Shown: piece by piece, positions 1 to 8,360 of the stretch
Layout: every line of letters begins with the position of its first letter
How positions within the stretch are numbered: the first letter of the stretch is position 1
Assembly: GCF_026151655.1 (NCBI RefSeq)
Contig: NZ_JAMQPN010000001.1
Span: 930,001 to 994,000, forward strand
DNA from: Leptospira soteropolitanensis
GTDB lineage: Bacteria; Spirochaetota; Leptospiria; Leptospirales; Leptospiraceae
Reading direction: 5' to 3'
DNA: 64,000 bases
Translations under genes and position numbers: made by a program
Notes under the pieces: model-generated
Told to the model about the DNA's origin: nothing
Databases searched by the model: none
What the model saw: only the letters and a program-made list of their open reading frames with translations

Positions 1-690
1 AAATAAAAAGATCCCGATGGTATGTTTTCCATCTCGATTATAAAAATACATGACCAAAAAGAAAATTCCAACAAAGGCCAGGACTGTGGACAACATTGTT
101 TCGTTGATCTTTCGTTTGGTGAGCCGACTCTCTGCTTTATTGTAAGTGGAAATGACAATATCATTCCAAATTCCACCTTTTCTATGAATGTAATTCGCAA
201 CATAAAGGTCAATGGTAATCTCTGAAGTTTGCGGCAAAACTACCATTGTTGATTTTACTTCGGGAATGTATTCGTTTCCGTTTGCCCCTGGTTTCCCTGA
301 TCCTCCCAAGTATTTCCCATTAATATAAATAGCGTACGAAGTGTCCTGTTCGGGAACCGTTAAAGCCATTGTTTCTGGAAGGTTGTCTGGTAGTTTTAGT
401 TTGATCCTAAAACTAGCATGTCCAAACCCACCCAAGGTGCCATAATTCATTTGGAATCCATTCCAATGTTTTGGAAGGTTAAGAAATAAATTGGAATCTG
501 TTTCCTGAATTTGCGAAGGGGCCGTATTCCAAAAGAATTTCCATTCTCCATTTAAGGCTACGAATGGTTGGTTTGTAAAGGAATGATGGCTGAGATCTAA
601 AAAACCTTTTTGTGCTTCTGCTTTTGTATTCCTCTCTTCGGAAAGGCAGCTAAAATGTAATAACATAACAACAAAAAGGAGTTTTTTCAT
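1..690 (-). CDS. 7TM-DISM sensor lipoprotein, 3' end outside window
   Basis: This frame is open from an ATG at 690 to the window edge (230 codons), so only the N-terminal part is present. It starts with a lipoprotein signal, MKKLL then a hydrophobic run ending HFSC at Cys15. A beta-rich extracytoplasmic domain of the 7TMR-DISMED2 kind follows (GEWKFFWN, LPKHWNGFQ, YAIYINGKYLGGSGK, VANYIHRKGGIWN), then a hydrophobic stretch that should be the first of seven membrane helices. The same layout occurs in the two cyclase proteins at 35104-39350, so the missing C-terminus may be a cyclase, kinase or other output domain; which one cannot be told. Its ATG directly abuts the stop of the upstream glutamate-synthase-like gene, suggesting co-transcription. 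Confidence 0.8.
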   Translation of the reverse strand, partial: MKKLLFVVMLLHFSCLSEERNTKAEAQKGFLDLSHHSFTNQPFVALNGEWKFFWNTAPSQIQETDSNLFLNLPKHWNGFQMNYGTLGGFGHASFRIKLKLPDNLPETMALTVPEQDTSYAIYINGKYLGGSGKPGANGNEYIPEVKSTMVVLPQTSEITIDLYVANYIHRKGGIWNDIVISTYNKAESRLTKRKINETMLSTVLAFVGIFFLVMYFYNRDGKHTIGIFLF

Positions 691-2253
691 TTAGGCTTGT
701 CGTTTCGGAAATACTGTATAATCTTCTAGTTTAGTAAACTTAACTTCATCTCGTTTGTAACCGAGTAATCCTTCTAAGGTTTGGTAACGATTCATCCCCA
801 TACTAATTTCTATATCTTGGCCAGTGAACTGTCCTGGGTGTTCATATCCACAGGAATGAGCTAAACTTAAGAGTTCTTTTCGAAATCCTTGGATGTATTT
901 TGCCGCACGTTTTCCTTTGATTTCAGGATCGACTCCTCTTTGTAACCACCAATTCTGCGTAGCAACGCCGGCAGGACAATGGTCCGTATGGCATTTCTGC
1001 GCTTGGATACAACCGATGGATAACATGGCTTCTCTTGCCACATTGATGAGGTCACATCCCATAGCAATCGCAACCACGGCCCGGTCAGGAAATCCGAGTT
1101 TTCCTGACCCTATCCAAACAATTTGTTCGGACAAACCCGAACTTTGGAAGAGAGTATAAACCCTTTGGAATCCAATTTTAAAAGGTAAGGAAACATGATC
1201 CGCGTAGGTGAGGGGAGCGGCTCCCGTACCACCTTCCCCTCCATCGATCGTGATAAAGTCAGGTCCCTCTCCACTTTGTTTCATTTCACGAGCGAGTTCT
1301 TCCCAAAATTCAATTTCACCGACGGCACTTTTGATACCTACAGGGAGTCCAGTTCCCGTTGCAATTTTTTCAATGAATTGAATGAGTTCTTTTACATTCG
1401 TAAACTCACTATGCGAGTTTGGTGAGATACAATCCTTTCCTTCTTCGACATGACGGATCGCGGCAATCTCAGCATTGACTTTTTTGGCCGGCAGGATTCC
1501 ACCTTTGCCTGGTTTGGCGCCCTGAGACAATTTTATTTCGATCATTTTAATGCAAGGATTCTTTGTTACTTTCTCTTTCAAAACATCTAAACTAAATTTT
1601 CCTGATTTATCTCTTGCACCAAAGTAACCAGTTCCAATTTGCCAAACCATATCTGCACCTTCCATATGGTAATGGCTTAAACCACCTTCGCCTGTGTTGT
1701 GATAGGCGCCGGAATCTCTAGCTCCTCTATTCAATGCCATAATCGCATTTTTTCCGAGAGATCCAAATGACATTGCAGAGATATTGATTATCGAATAAGG
1801 TCGGTATGGAAACTTACGTTTGGATCCAATGATTTTTAAACAAGGAATACAGCTGGCATCATTTTTGTGGATATAGGCCTTTGTTTCTGGATAAGGAAAG
1901 GCTTTATGTTTGATGATCGGATATCCAGGTTCGTATTGGATTTCGGTGGTTCCAAAACCAAAGTTGTTGTTTTGACCTTTGGCTGTTGCGTAAATCCAAC
2001 TTCTTTCCGTTCGATCAAATGGACGTTCTTCTTTGTCATGTGCTACCCAGTATTGTCTTAGTTCGGGCCCAATCATTTCTAAAAAATAACGAAGGCGACC
2101 GACAATCGGAAAGTTTCGTTGAATCGTGTGCTTTTTTTGAGTGATGTCTCTGATAAAGACGATCACAAGGAAGGTGAACAATCCAATCAGCGTGGAAGAT
2201 AGGGGATAGGTTTTAGTCCAAGTCAGTATCTGGTCCATATGGGGTGCGTCCAT
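691..2253 (-). CDS. FMN-binding glutamate synthase family protein
   Basis: A 520-residue protein of the stand-alone glutamate-synthase-domain family (GltB-like alpha/beta barrel binding FMN). An N-terminal membrane helix (about residues 15-35) precedes the barrel. Visible motifs include SAMSFGSLG, NTGEGGLS, KLSQGAKPGKGG, the phosphate-binding DGGEGGTGAAP, and a Cys cluster CIQAQKCHTDHCPAGVATQ that matches the 3Fe-4S ligand region of glutamate synthases. There is no glutaminase (N-terminal amidotransferase) domain, so ammonia or another amine donor, or a different oxidoreductase reaction, is possible; the substrate of this subfamily is not settled. An alternative ATG lies five codons in (2238). 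The next gene starts at the base after its stop. Confidence 0.88.
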   Translation of the reverse strand: MDAPHMDQILTWTKTYPLSSTLIGLFTFLVIVFIRDITQKKHTIQRNFPIVGRLRYFLEMIGPELRQYWVAHDKEERPFDRTERSWIYATAKGQNNNFGFGTTEIQYEPGYPIIKHKAFPYPETKAYIHKNDASCIPCLKIIGSKRKFPYRPYSIINISAMSFGSLGKNAIMALNRGARDSGAYHNTGEGGLSHYHMEGADMVWQIGTGYFGARDKSGKFSLDVLKEKVTKNPCIKMIEIKLSQGAKPGKGGILPAKKVNAEIAAIRHVEEGKDCISPNSHSEFTNVKELIQFIEKIATGTGLPVGIKSAVGEIEFWEELAREMKQSGEGPDFITIDGGEGGTGAAPLTYADHVSLPFKIGFQRVYTLFQSSGLSEQIVWIGSGKLGFPDRAVVAIAMGCDLINVAREAMLSIGCIQAQKCHTDHCPAGVATQNWWLQRGVDPEIKGKRAAKYIQGFRKELLSLAHSCGYEHPGQFTGQDIEISMGMNRYQTLEGLLGYKRDEVKFTKLEDYTVFPKRQA

Positions 2254-2282
2254 TTCTATATCAAAAGCAAAAAGATGACAAG

Positions 2283-2684
2283 CTAAGATTGGAAGTGGGA
2301 CAAAGATTCCAAAAGTTTTTCCTTAGTAAACGGTTTGAAGATATATCCAGAGATGATCGGGATTTTTGCTGCTCTATCAGTATCTGCTTCGTCGACAGAG
2401 GAACTCACTAGAAACACTTCGATGGATTTTGGGAATTGAGGAAAGATTTCGCCAAAGGCTTCTAAAAATTGCCATCCGTCCATAAATGGCATATTGATAT
2501 CCAGGAAGATGATATCGGGAAGTTGGTCTTTGTTTTGAATTTCTTTGTGAAAAAAATCCAAAGCATTTTCCGCATCGGAAAACACCAAAACCTCGCCTTT
2601 GATCCCGGCGTTGGAGATAATTTTTTTTGTGGTGAATTGGTAAATCTTGTCATCATCAATCACACAAATTTTGGGAGTTCTCAT
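2283..2684 (-). CDS. Single-domain response regulator (CheY-like)
   Basis: A 133-residue receiver domain with no output domain. The acidic pocket is VIDDDK (residues 8-13), the phospho-accepting Asp is D62 in FLDINMPFMDGW, the Ser switch lies in LVSSSVD (about 94-96), and the conserved Lys is K117 in IFKPFTKEK. It begins inside the last four bases of the histidine kinase gene upstream on the same strand, so the two are translationally coupled and should form a cognate pair. With no DNA-binding domain it must pass phosphate on or act by protein contact. This resembles the small regulators found with PAS kinases of the SHxLRAP type. Confidence 0.93.
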   Translation of the reverse strand: MRTPKICVIDDDKIYQFTTKKIISNAGIKGEVLVFSDAENALDFFHKEIQNKDQLPDIIFLDINMPFMDGWQFLEAFGEIFPQFPKSIEVFLVSSSVDEADTDRAAKIPIISGYIFKPFTKEKLLESLSHFQS

Positions 2685-4180
2685 ATGATTTCTCTCCCAT
2701 CGGGAAAGTACATAAGGAAAGTGGCACCTTCTCCTGGTTTAGAACGAACCTCAATCTTGCCACCGGCAGATTCAATTTTGTATTTTATTAGAAACAACCC
2801 GAGTCCTTTACCACTGATATGACGATGAAAAGTTTTCTTTAGCTGAAAAATTTGATCACCATAACGCTCTAAATCGATCCCTGTTCCGTTATCGGAAAAA
2901 GAAATGGCGGTCTGGGATCCGATTTGGAAGGATTCTACGGAAATACGTAACTTTCTGTCTGGGTGGGCGTACCGAATCGAGTTACTCAGTAAATGTAGGA
3001 AAATCGTATCTAGATACTCTTTGGAGAAAAAAATGGATTCTCTTCCCGAAAAATCTGATTGGATTTCGACCTCTTTGTCCTTCAGCTCTCCTTTTAAAAG
3101 TTGGATTACATTTGAGAAAGATTGGCTGATTTGGACAGGTTCCGGTTTGTAATTGTCCGGATTTTGTATTCTCAAGGTAGAGATGAGTTCGGAGAGAACT
3201 GTTTCTAAGGTGACTGTAACCTCATCCAAATGATTTTCAAATTCCTTAATTTCTTCTAGATTGTCTGTCACTTTCATCAAATCCAGAAGGCTTCTTAAAT
3301 TGCTGACGGGGGCACGTAGATGATGAGAGATGATTTGATTGTAAGCTTGGAGTTGTTTGTTTTGGGTTAAAACTGAGTTGGTAATGGACCTCAAACGATC
3401 ATTATTTTCAAGAAGCAGTTTTTCCGTTTTTTTCCTTTCATTGATATCAACGATTTGTGCCAAATAGTGGATGGGGTGCCCCATTTCATCGCGTAGAACA
3501 GTGACTGTGGTAAACGCCCAAACTTTTTTTCCCGATTTGTGCAGGTATTGTTTTTCAATCGAATAGTTGTCGATGATTCCTTTTTGTACTTCATCTCGAT
3601 ATTTTAAATTTTTTTCGAGTTCTTCATCGGCACTGATTTCTGAAAAATGTTTTCCGATAATTTCAAAACTTTTATAACCTAAAAAGTTGGCGAAGGAATC
3701 ATTGGTCTCATCAATATAACCATGTTTTCCAGTCAGTACAAGCCCTATTGGTGAGTCATGAAATAACGTATTGAACCGACGTTCGGAAAGTGCTAAATTG
3801 GCTTCGGTATCAATTTTCTCTGAAATATCACGCGAAGAAGTATGTAGATATTTTTTTCCAGTGGTGGGATGAATCGTTAAACGATTATCAGACTGTAGCC
3901 AGATATAGTTTCCATTTTTATGCAAAAAACGAAAAGTAGTGTGGATGTTTTCATCACCACGGAGAAGAGGTTGGTGAGATCTCTCTTGGATGAGTCTCTT
4001 CTCGTCAGGGTGAAAATAATCATATGGATTTTTGCCCACTAGTTCCTCAGCTTTATATCCAATGATATTTTCTGAGTTAGGACTTACATAAATATAGGTT
4101 CCGTCGGATTCATGTAAACAAACTAATTCTCGACTAATGGCTGTTACTAAATGTAGTATTTCGGAATCGGGAAGACCCAC
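2681..4180 (-). CDS. PAS-PAS sensor histidine kinase
   Basis: A 499-residue soluble kinase with no signal peptide or membrane helix. PAS domain 1 covers about 10-125 (YIYVSPNSENIIGYKAEEL, with a PAC segment ending TSSRDIS) and PAS 2 about 132-250 (GYIDETNDSFANFLGYKSFE). The dimerisation helix carries the phospho-accepting H286 in the unusual box SHHLRAPVSNL, a variant common in PAS kinases paired with receiver-only partners. The ATPase domain keeps the N box (HLLSNSIRYAH), G1 (FSDNGTGID) and G2 (SGKGLGLFLIK). It overlaps the downstream response-regulator gene by four bases. The signal sensed by the PAS domains cannot be read from sequence; no heme or flavin motif is obvious. Confidence 0.93.
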   Translation of the reverse strand: MGLPDSEILHLVTAISRELVCLHESDGTYIYVSPNSENIIGYKAEELVGKNPYDYFHPDEKRLIQERSHQPLLRGDENIHTTFRFLHKNGNYIWLQSDNRLTIHPTTGKKYLHTSSRDISEKIDTEANLALSERRFNTLFHDSPIGLVLTGKHGYIDETNDSFANFLGYKSFEIIGKHFSEISADEELEKNLKYRDEVQKGIIDNYSIEKQYLHKSGKKVWAFTTVTVLRDEMGHPIHYLAQIVDINERKKTEKLLLENNDRLRSITNSVLTQNKQLQAYNQIISHHLRAPVSNLRSLLDLMKVTDNLEEIKEFENHLDEVTVTLETVLSELISTLRIQNPDNYKPEPVQISQSFSNVIQLLKGELKDKEVEIQSDFSGRESIFFSKEYLDTIFLHLLSNSIRYAHPDRKLRISVESFQIGSQTAISFSDNGTGIDLERYGDQIFQLKKTFHRHISGKGLGLFLIKYKIESAGGKIEVRSKPGEGATFLMYFPDGREII

Positions 4181-4302
4181 AGGAAAATTCTTTTCACTTC
4201 CTTTGGATTGTCTATCCCAAATGTAAATAGGAACAGGGATTTTGTAAAATTAGTTTCCATTGTATTTTTTTTAACCAATCCACTCAAAAACGAACCAAAG
4301 AA

Positions 4303-4316
4303 TTTGTGGCCACAAA
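4303..4316. promoter_or_regulatory. 14-bp perfect palindrome upstream of ssb
   Basis: TTTGTGGCCACAAA reads identically on both strands and ends 21 bases before the ssb start codon, in the divergent gap between the PAS kinase and ssb. It looks like a dimeric operator. The outer TTTG/CAAA halves recall the leptospiral LexA box, but the spacer is six bases, not the five I recall for that box. The regulator is therefore not assigned. Confidence 0.5.
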
Positions 4317-4337
4317 ATTGATTTAAGGGATACTCAA

Positions 4338-4691
4338 ATGAAAAATCTATCGTACGTCATTCTGGACGGAAATTTAACCGCAGATCCAGAAGAAAGAAAC
4401 ATTGCGGGAGGGAAGTCTTTGGCAAATTTCACAGTTGCCGTAAACCACACAACCAACAACCAAGAAGGAAAGGATAAGGACGATGTTTCTTACTTTGAAG
4501 TGGAGGCCTGGGAAAAATTAGGGGAAAACTGCGTGGAATACCTAAAAAAGGGGAGTAAGGTGACGGTAATGGGAAACTTAAAACAAAACCGTTGGAAAAG
4601 TCCTGAAGGGGAATCCCGATCTAAGGTAAAAGTCACGGCTTCCACAGTCCGCTTTGATAGTATGGGGAAAAAAGAAAAAAAGGTAGCTTGA
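4338..4691 (+). CDS. ssb: Single-stranded DNA-binding protein, short form
   Basis: A 117-residue OB-fold protein of the SSB family that binds single-stranded DNA in replication and repair. Family features are the start MKNLSYVILDGNLTADPE, the strand NFTVAVNH, VSYFEVEAWEKLGENCVEYLKKGSKVTVMGNL and the final strand segment TASTVRFDS. It stops right after the OB fold with KKEKKVA. The flexible linker and acidic DDDIPF-type tip that recruit partner proteins in housekeeping SSBs are absent, so this is probably a secondary SSB. A GGGA ribosome site precedes the ATG. A perfect palindrome lies just upstream and a strong hairpin terminator follows the stop. Confidence 0.93.
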   Translation: MKNLSYVILDGNLTADPEERNIAGGKSLANFTVAVNHTTNNQEGKDKDDVSYFEVEAWEKLGENCVEYLKKGSKVTVMGNLKQNRWKSPEGESRSKVKVTASTVRFDSMGKKEKKVA

Positions 4692-4698
4692 TGCCTTT

Positions 4699-4730
4699 AC
4701 GGGTGTTGGATTTTCCCTACACCCGTTTTG
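4699..4730 (+). terminator. Rho-independent terminator after ssb
   Basis: An 8-bp stem ACGGGTGT (4699-4706) pairs with ACACCCGT (4719-4726) across a 12-base loop and is followed by a T-rich tract (TTTTGTTCTTT). It starts eight bases after the ssb stop. Confidence 0.85.
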
Positions 4731-4742
4731 TTCTTTAGAATT

Positions 4743-5834
4743 TTAAGGTGTAGGTATGGTTCTTCTTTTATGTTTCGAATGAGTTGGTGAATCAAAAATA
4801 GAATGCGAATCATTTCCATCAGATTTTGATTTATCTGCTGATTCATCGGATTGTAATTTATCTTCATTACGCTCATCTAGTAATGATTGTTTCCCGTTTT
4901 TGTTAATCGAATTGATACGAAAGTACTGAGGAGAAGAAACTAAGTTCCATTCACGAAACATAAATTTTGTGAAACCATGTTTTGGTCCAAAGACTCCGTT
5001 TAAATTATCTATTTTTGATTTGATATTGGCTTTAAAGTCTAACTGTTCTTTTTCAGTTAAACTGGGAAACTGTGCTACTTCCCCTTCCACATATCGATTT
5101 CGTAGAATGTCTAGTTCTCTACGATTACGCCCAGTTATATCTTCAAAGAATTTTTGTTTGGCACCATTACAATTTCCTGCGTAAGATTCGCAGTTTGGTT
5201 CCAGTTGTGGATTAACATAGGTTAGTTCCAAATAGATGTTGATATATTCACCTAGTGCGGGAATTTTTCCTTCCTTAATTTCTAAAACTTGTGGGACGGT
5301 GTCGCGGTCCGTGTATTGTCTCTCAATGGCTTCTCTGGAGATTTTTGTTTCAGGGGTTGTACTGTTGACTTTAACGGGTTTTTTAGATTCACCAACAATC
5401 ACTTTGTTTCTCATAACTTCCGTTTTTGTTTCCAAAATTTCATAAGCTTGGAAGTTTACTGGTTGTTTGGCGATGATTTCTCCCTTTTGGTTTAGAACTA
5501 TAATATGGTGATCTAAAATAGTGCCTGCGATGATTTCCTCGATGATGCTGATTCCTGCATCTTCAAAAAACAAATCTAACTGAATGAAGGGAATTTTGTT
5601 CTCCGAGTATTCGATACTGACTCCAGGTTCTAAGGCCAAAGGTTTTTTTCCCTCTTTGGTATCGGAGTAAAGGGGTTCTGATTTGGTGATCATTTTGATT
5701 CGGTTGAGATTGATTTGTTCCGTGTGTTTGGGGAAGGTCGGTGTGACTGTCTGTTGCGGTGTTTGGCATCCGATGACGAAAAGTAACAGGCAGGAAACAA
5801 AATACAAACGATTCATATTATAAGTATCGGACAT
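4743..5834 (-). CDS. Hypothetical lipoprotein
   Basis: A protein of 363 residues (357 if it starts at the second ATG, 5816). The lipoprotein signal MNRLYFVSCLLLFVIGC begins exactly at that second Met, so 5816 may be the true start; the upstream ATG at 5834 has the better ribosome site, but that site lies in a perfect hairpin. After the lipidated Cys there is a Thr/Pro-rich linker, then a mixed alpha/beta region with no domain I recognise, and a charged, Lys/Ser/Asp-rich tail ending in a basic KHKRR stretch. Only two further Cys (ESYAGNCNGA region) could form a disulphide. It probably sits at the inner or outer membrane facing the periplasm. Function unknown. Confidence 0.75.
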   Translation of the reverse strand: MSDTYNMNRLYFVSCLLLFVIGCQTPQQTVTPTFPKHTEQINLNRIKMITKSEPLYSDTKEGKKPLALEPGVSIEYSENKIPFIQLDLFFEDAGISIIEEIIAGTILDHHIIVLNQKGEIIAKQPVNFQAYEILETKTEVMRNKVIVGESKKPVKVNSTTPETKISREAIERQYTDRDTVPQVLEIKEGKIPALGEYINIYLELTYVNPQLEPNCESYAGNCNGAKQKFFEDITGRNRRELDILRNRYVEGEVAQFPSLTEKEQLDFKANIKSKIDNLNGVFGPKHGFTKFMFREWNLVSSPQYFRINSINKNGKQSLLDERNEDKLQSDESADKSKSDGNDSHSIFDSPTHSKHKRRTIPTP

Positions 5835-5836
5835 AG

Positions 5837-5860
5837 ATTGCCCCTAAAATTAGGGGCAAT
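5837..5860 (-). promoter_or_regulatory. Perfect 10-bp hairpin holding the Shine-Dalgarno of the lipoprotein gene
   Basis: ATTGCCCCTA (5837-5846) and TAGGGGCAAT (5851-5860) form a perfect stem with a 4-base loop. On the minus strand the AGGGG in the downstream arm sits six bases before the ATG at 5834 and would be its ribosome site. No T-tract follows, so it is a poor intrinsic terminator for the DUF3332 gene upstream. Sequestration of the ribosome site is possible. Confidence 0.5.
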
Positions 5861-5868
5861 GGGTAAGT

Positions 5869-6375
5869 TTAGATATGTTTTACGCCTGCAGGAGGGAGGA
5901 TTGGACCACTTGTTTGGATGATTTCTACATACTTTCCGTTTACTTGACGGAATGCTTTTTCAGGTCGATCTTTTAAGAAATAAATTGCTTCCATTCCTTT
6001 TTGGCCTGGAGCTTCCATTTTTAATACTTTTCCCCACTCTGTGTAAGTTAGAGTGATGGTTTGACCTTCATGGTTGTATTCTTTCACTAACTTTCCGTCA
6101 AAATCATACTCTGCCATAGCAATAGGGTTTTTGTCAGTCCAGAACTCAATTAAGTTGAATACTACGATGTCTAAGAAACTTCCAATCCCGTAAGCAAAGT
6201 AAAGAGGGAAGATCATAAGAAGGGAACGGAAGAACCCAGCAACTTTTCCACTTCCAATTTGGATATTTCCATTAAAAGAATAAACGGCCTTCACTGCTCC
6301 AAATTTTCCAAAACAATTCGACAATAGACCGAAGGACAAAAGTCCTACAACGGTTGCTTTTAATATTTTTTTCAT
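5869..6375 (-). CDS. DUF3332 family membrane protein
   Basis: A 168-residue protein resembling the DUF3332 family. It starts with a lipoprotein-like signal (MKKILK, hydrophobic run, SNCFGKFGAV), a hallmark of that family, followed by VYSFNGNIQIGSG. Two hydrophobic segments (about 47-75) contain FFRSLLMIFPLYFAYGIG and the family-like FNLIEFWTDKNPI. The C-terminal half is a soluble domain with GKLVKEYNHEGQTITLTY. The family has no established biochemical role; an envelope location is likely. It is followed on the same strand by the hypothetical lipoprotein with a 34-base gap, so they may be co-transcribed. The gap to the divergent MBOAT gene (6376-6504) must hold promoters in both directions. 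Confidence 0.82.
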   Translation of the reverse strand: MKKILKATVVGLLSFGLLSNCFGKFGAVKAVYSFNGNIQIGSGKVAGFFRSLLMIFPLYFAYGIGSFLDIVVFNLIEFWTDKNPIAMAEYDFDGKLVKEYNHEGQTITLTYTEWGKVLKMEAPGQKGMEAIYFLKDRPEKAFRQVNGKYVEIIQTSGPILPPAGVKHI

Positions 6376-6504
6376 CGTAACCTCATAGTTTCTAATTCAA
6401 GAACTAGGCTCCAATCTTAAAACATTCTTCCAAAGACTGCAAGTCGAAATGATTGACAGACATATTTTTTCAAAGAGCCTGGTCGGAATAGAAGGCATAA
6501 CCCA

Positions 6505-7965
6505 TTGATCTTTTCTGATTTTGAATACTTTGTCTTCTTTCTCTTTGTCTTTTTTACGGTTTGGTACCTATTCCCTGCGATTTTTTTTAATCAATCTAAA
6601 GAAACTCGAATCTTACATGTTTTCCTACTGGTAAGTAGTTATTTTTTTTACATGTCTTGGGACTATCGTTTTGGTGCTCTCATTTTACTTTCTACTGCCA
6701 TTGATTATTATGTGGGTCTTCGACTTGCTAAAGAAACTAGGGAAAACATTAGATATTATCTATTACTATTTAGTTTGATCACAAACTTAGTTTTTATTTT
6801 AGGATTTTTTAAGTATTACAATTTTGTTGTGACATCAATAAATACAATCACCAATCCTATGTTTGGTGCTGATGCAATGCCTGTCTTAAACATCATTTTG
6901 CCTGCTGGAATTTCTTTTTTCACATTCCAGTCTTTATCTTATACCATCGATGTTTATAGGAAAGAAATTCCTGCTGAAACAGACTTCATTCGGTTTGCCT
7001 TGTTTGTGAGTTTTTTCCCGCAACTAGTCGCAGGTCCTATTGTGACGGCAAGAACCTTTATGCCACAGTTGTACACTCCGAAAAAACTCGAAGACATTGA
7101 GTTCCGTGTAGCGATTCGGTTTTTTATGTTAGGGTATTTTAAAAAAGCAGTATTGTCTGATATGGTGGCGCCCACCATCGACACGATATATGCTGATCCT
7201 ACTGGACACCACGCCTATGCTTTGTTAATTGCTGCTGCCCTCGGTGGCATCCAAGTGTATTTGGATTTCAGTGGGTATTCTGATATGGCCATTGGAAGTG
7301 CCATGTTACTCGGTTACAAACTCCCCACTAACTTTAATTTACCATTTCTTGCGACATCTGTGTCTGGATTTTGGCGTCGTTGGCATATGACCTTAAACTC
7401 TTGGTTAAGGGATTATATTTATATTCCTATGGGCGGAAGTCGAGTAACATCCGTAAGACGTAAATTCAACCTTTGGTTTACCATGTTTGTGAGTGGGGTT
7501 TGGCACGGGGCCCAATGGACCTTTGTTTTTTGGGGTTCCCTTAACGGTGTTTTTTATGTTTTGGAGGAAATCTGGAAAGAATGGTTTCCTAACAAAAAAA
7601 ATGAAATTGAATCCAGAAGTTGGTATAGGGTCCCTCTTTGGTTTTTTCAGAATATTCTGAATAGCTCCATTTTCTTTTTGGGGGCAGTTTTTTTTCGTTC
7701 TCTCACTTGGGAAAATGCTTGGATTCACATTCAGGGGATCTTCACCTTCCAGTCTGGGCATATTCGACCTTATATGTGGAAGGATTTCCTTTGGATCATT
7801 GGCTTTTTGTATTTGGGCCATATCATAGGGTATTTTATCTTTGAAAGGGGAAAAGGTAAACAAATCCCGGCTAGTTTGGAGTTTGCCCTGTATCCGATAC
7901 TCTTTCTTGTCTTAAATTTAGCTACACCAGAAAATTCCGTTCCGTTCATTTACTTTCAATTCTAA
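6505..7965 (+). CDS. MBOAT family O-acyltransferase (AlgI/DltB-like)
   Basis: A 486-residue polytopic membrane protein of the membrane-bound O-acyltransferase family, which moves acyl groups across the membrane onto extracytoplasmic glycans or lipids. About ten hydrophobic segments are visible. The core motif is GFWRRWHMTLNSWLRDYIYIPMGG with the adjacent catalytic-region His, and the second is FVSGVWHGAQWTFVFWG, whose WHG His is the presumed catalytic residue. Length fits AlgI-type enzymes (about 470-520). The start is a TTG with AAGG ten bases upstream; no better ATG is near. The usual partner (an AlgJ/DHHW-type protein) is not next to it, so the acceptor is unknown. Confidence 0.93.
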   Translation: MIFSDFEYFVFFLFVFFTVWYLFPAIFFNQSKETRILHVFLLVSSYFFYMSWDYRFGALILLSTAIDYYVGLRLAKETRENIRYYLLLFSLITNLVFILGFFKYYNFVVTSINTITNPMFGADAMPVLNIILPAGISFFTFQSLSYTIDVYRKEIPAETDFIRFALFVSFFPQLVAGPIVTARTFMPQLYTPKKLEDIEFRVAIRFFMLGYFKKAVLSDMVAPTIDTIYADPTGHHAYALLIAAALGGIQVYLDFSGYSDMAIGSAMLLGYKLPTNFNLPFLATSVSGFWRRWHMTLNSWLRDYIYIPMGGSRVTSVRRKFNLWFTMFVSGVWHGAQWTFVFWGSLNGVFYVLEEIWKEWFPNKKNEIESRSWYRVPLWFFQNILNSSIFFLGAVFFRSLTWENAWIHIQGIFTFQSGHIRPYMWKDFLWIIGFLYLGHIIGYFIFERGKGKQIPASLEFALYPILFLVLNLATPENSVPFIYFQF

Positions 7966-7997
7966 TTTGCTTTTTTCGTTTCCAATAATAGGAATCC

Positions 7998-8360
7998 TTG
8001 TATCTTGTTGCTATGGAAAGTGAGCGTAGGCTTCCAAGAATATCTCCCGGTGATTTTTCCGGGTTTGAGGTTCAATTGGATTTGGAAGGGATCACTTTGT
8101 TCGGAAAGTTAGGGAATATTTCGGAAGAAGGTCTTTGTTTTTTAGGCGAGGATGACCTACTTGGCGATGAAATAGAATCTCAAGTTCTAGGAAGTATTGT
8201 TTGGGCAAAAGGCACCAAGCGAATGTTTTTTGAAGGAACGATTATTTGGACTCAAACTTCTAAAATTAAAAATGTAGTTTATTATATTGCCGGAATTCAG
8301 TTTTTAGAAAGGCTTAATCTGACTGATTCCATGCTTGCGCGCAGTTTGGAGATTAAATGA
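7998..8360 (+). CDS. PilZ-domain-like protein
   Basis: A 120-residue protein made of one small beta-barrel domain. The N-terminal ERRLPRISPGDF has the Arg-rich character of the PilZ c-di-GMP loop (RxxxR), and NISEEGLCF occupies the place of the (D/N)xSxxG motif, so c-di-GMP binding is plausible. The start could be this TTG, which has AGGA just upstream, or the ATG at 8013, which has no clear ribosome site. Its stop overlaps the next start by four bases (ATGA), coupling it to the SDR-like gene and the acyltransferase beyond. Regulation of envelope or lipid modification is a guess from context only. Confidence 0.75.
   Translation: MYLVAMESERRLPRISPGDFSGFEVQLDLEGITLFGKLGNISEEGLCFLGEDDLLGDEIESQVLGSIVWAKGTKRMFFEGTIIWTQTSKIKNVVYYIAGIQFLERLNLTDSMLARSLEIK

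Noticed and set aside
7405..7863. 152-codon minus-strand frame inside the MBOAT gene
   Set aside because: Opposite strand of a well-conserved coding region including the WHG motif; no family resemblance.
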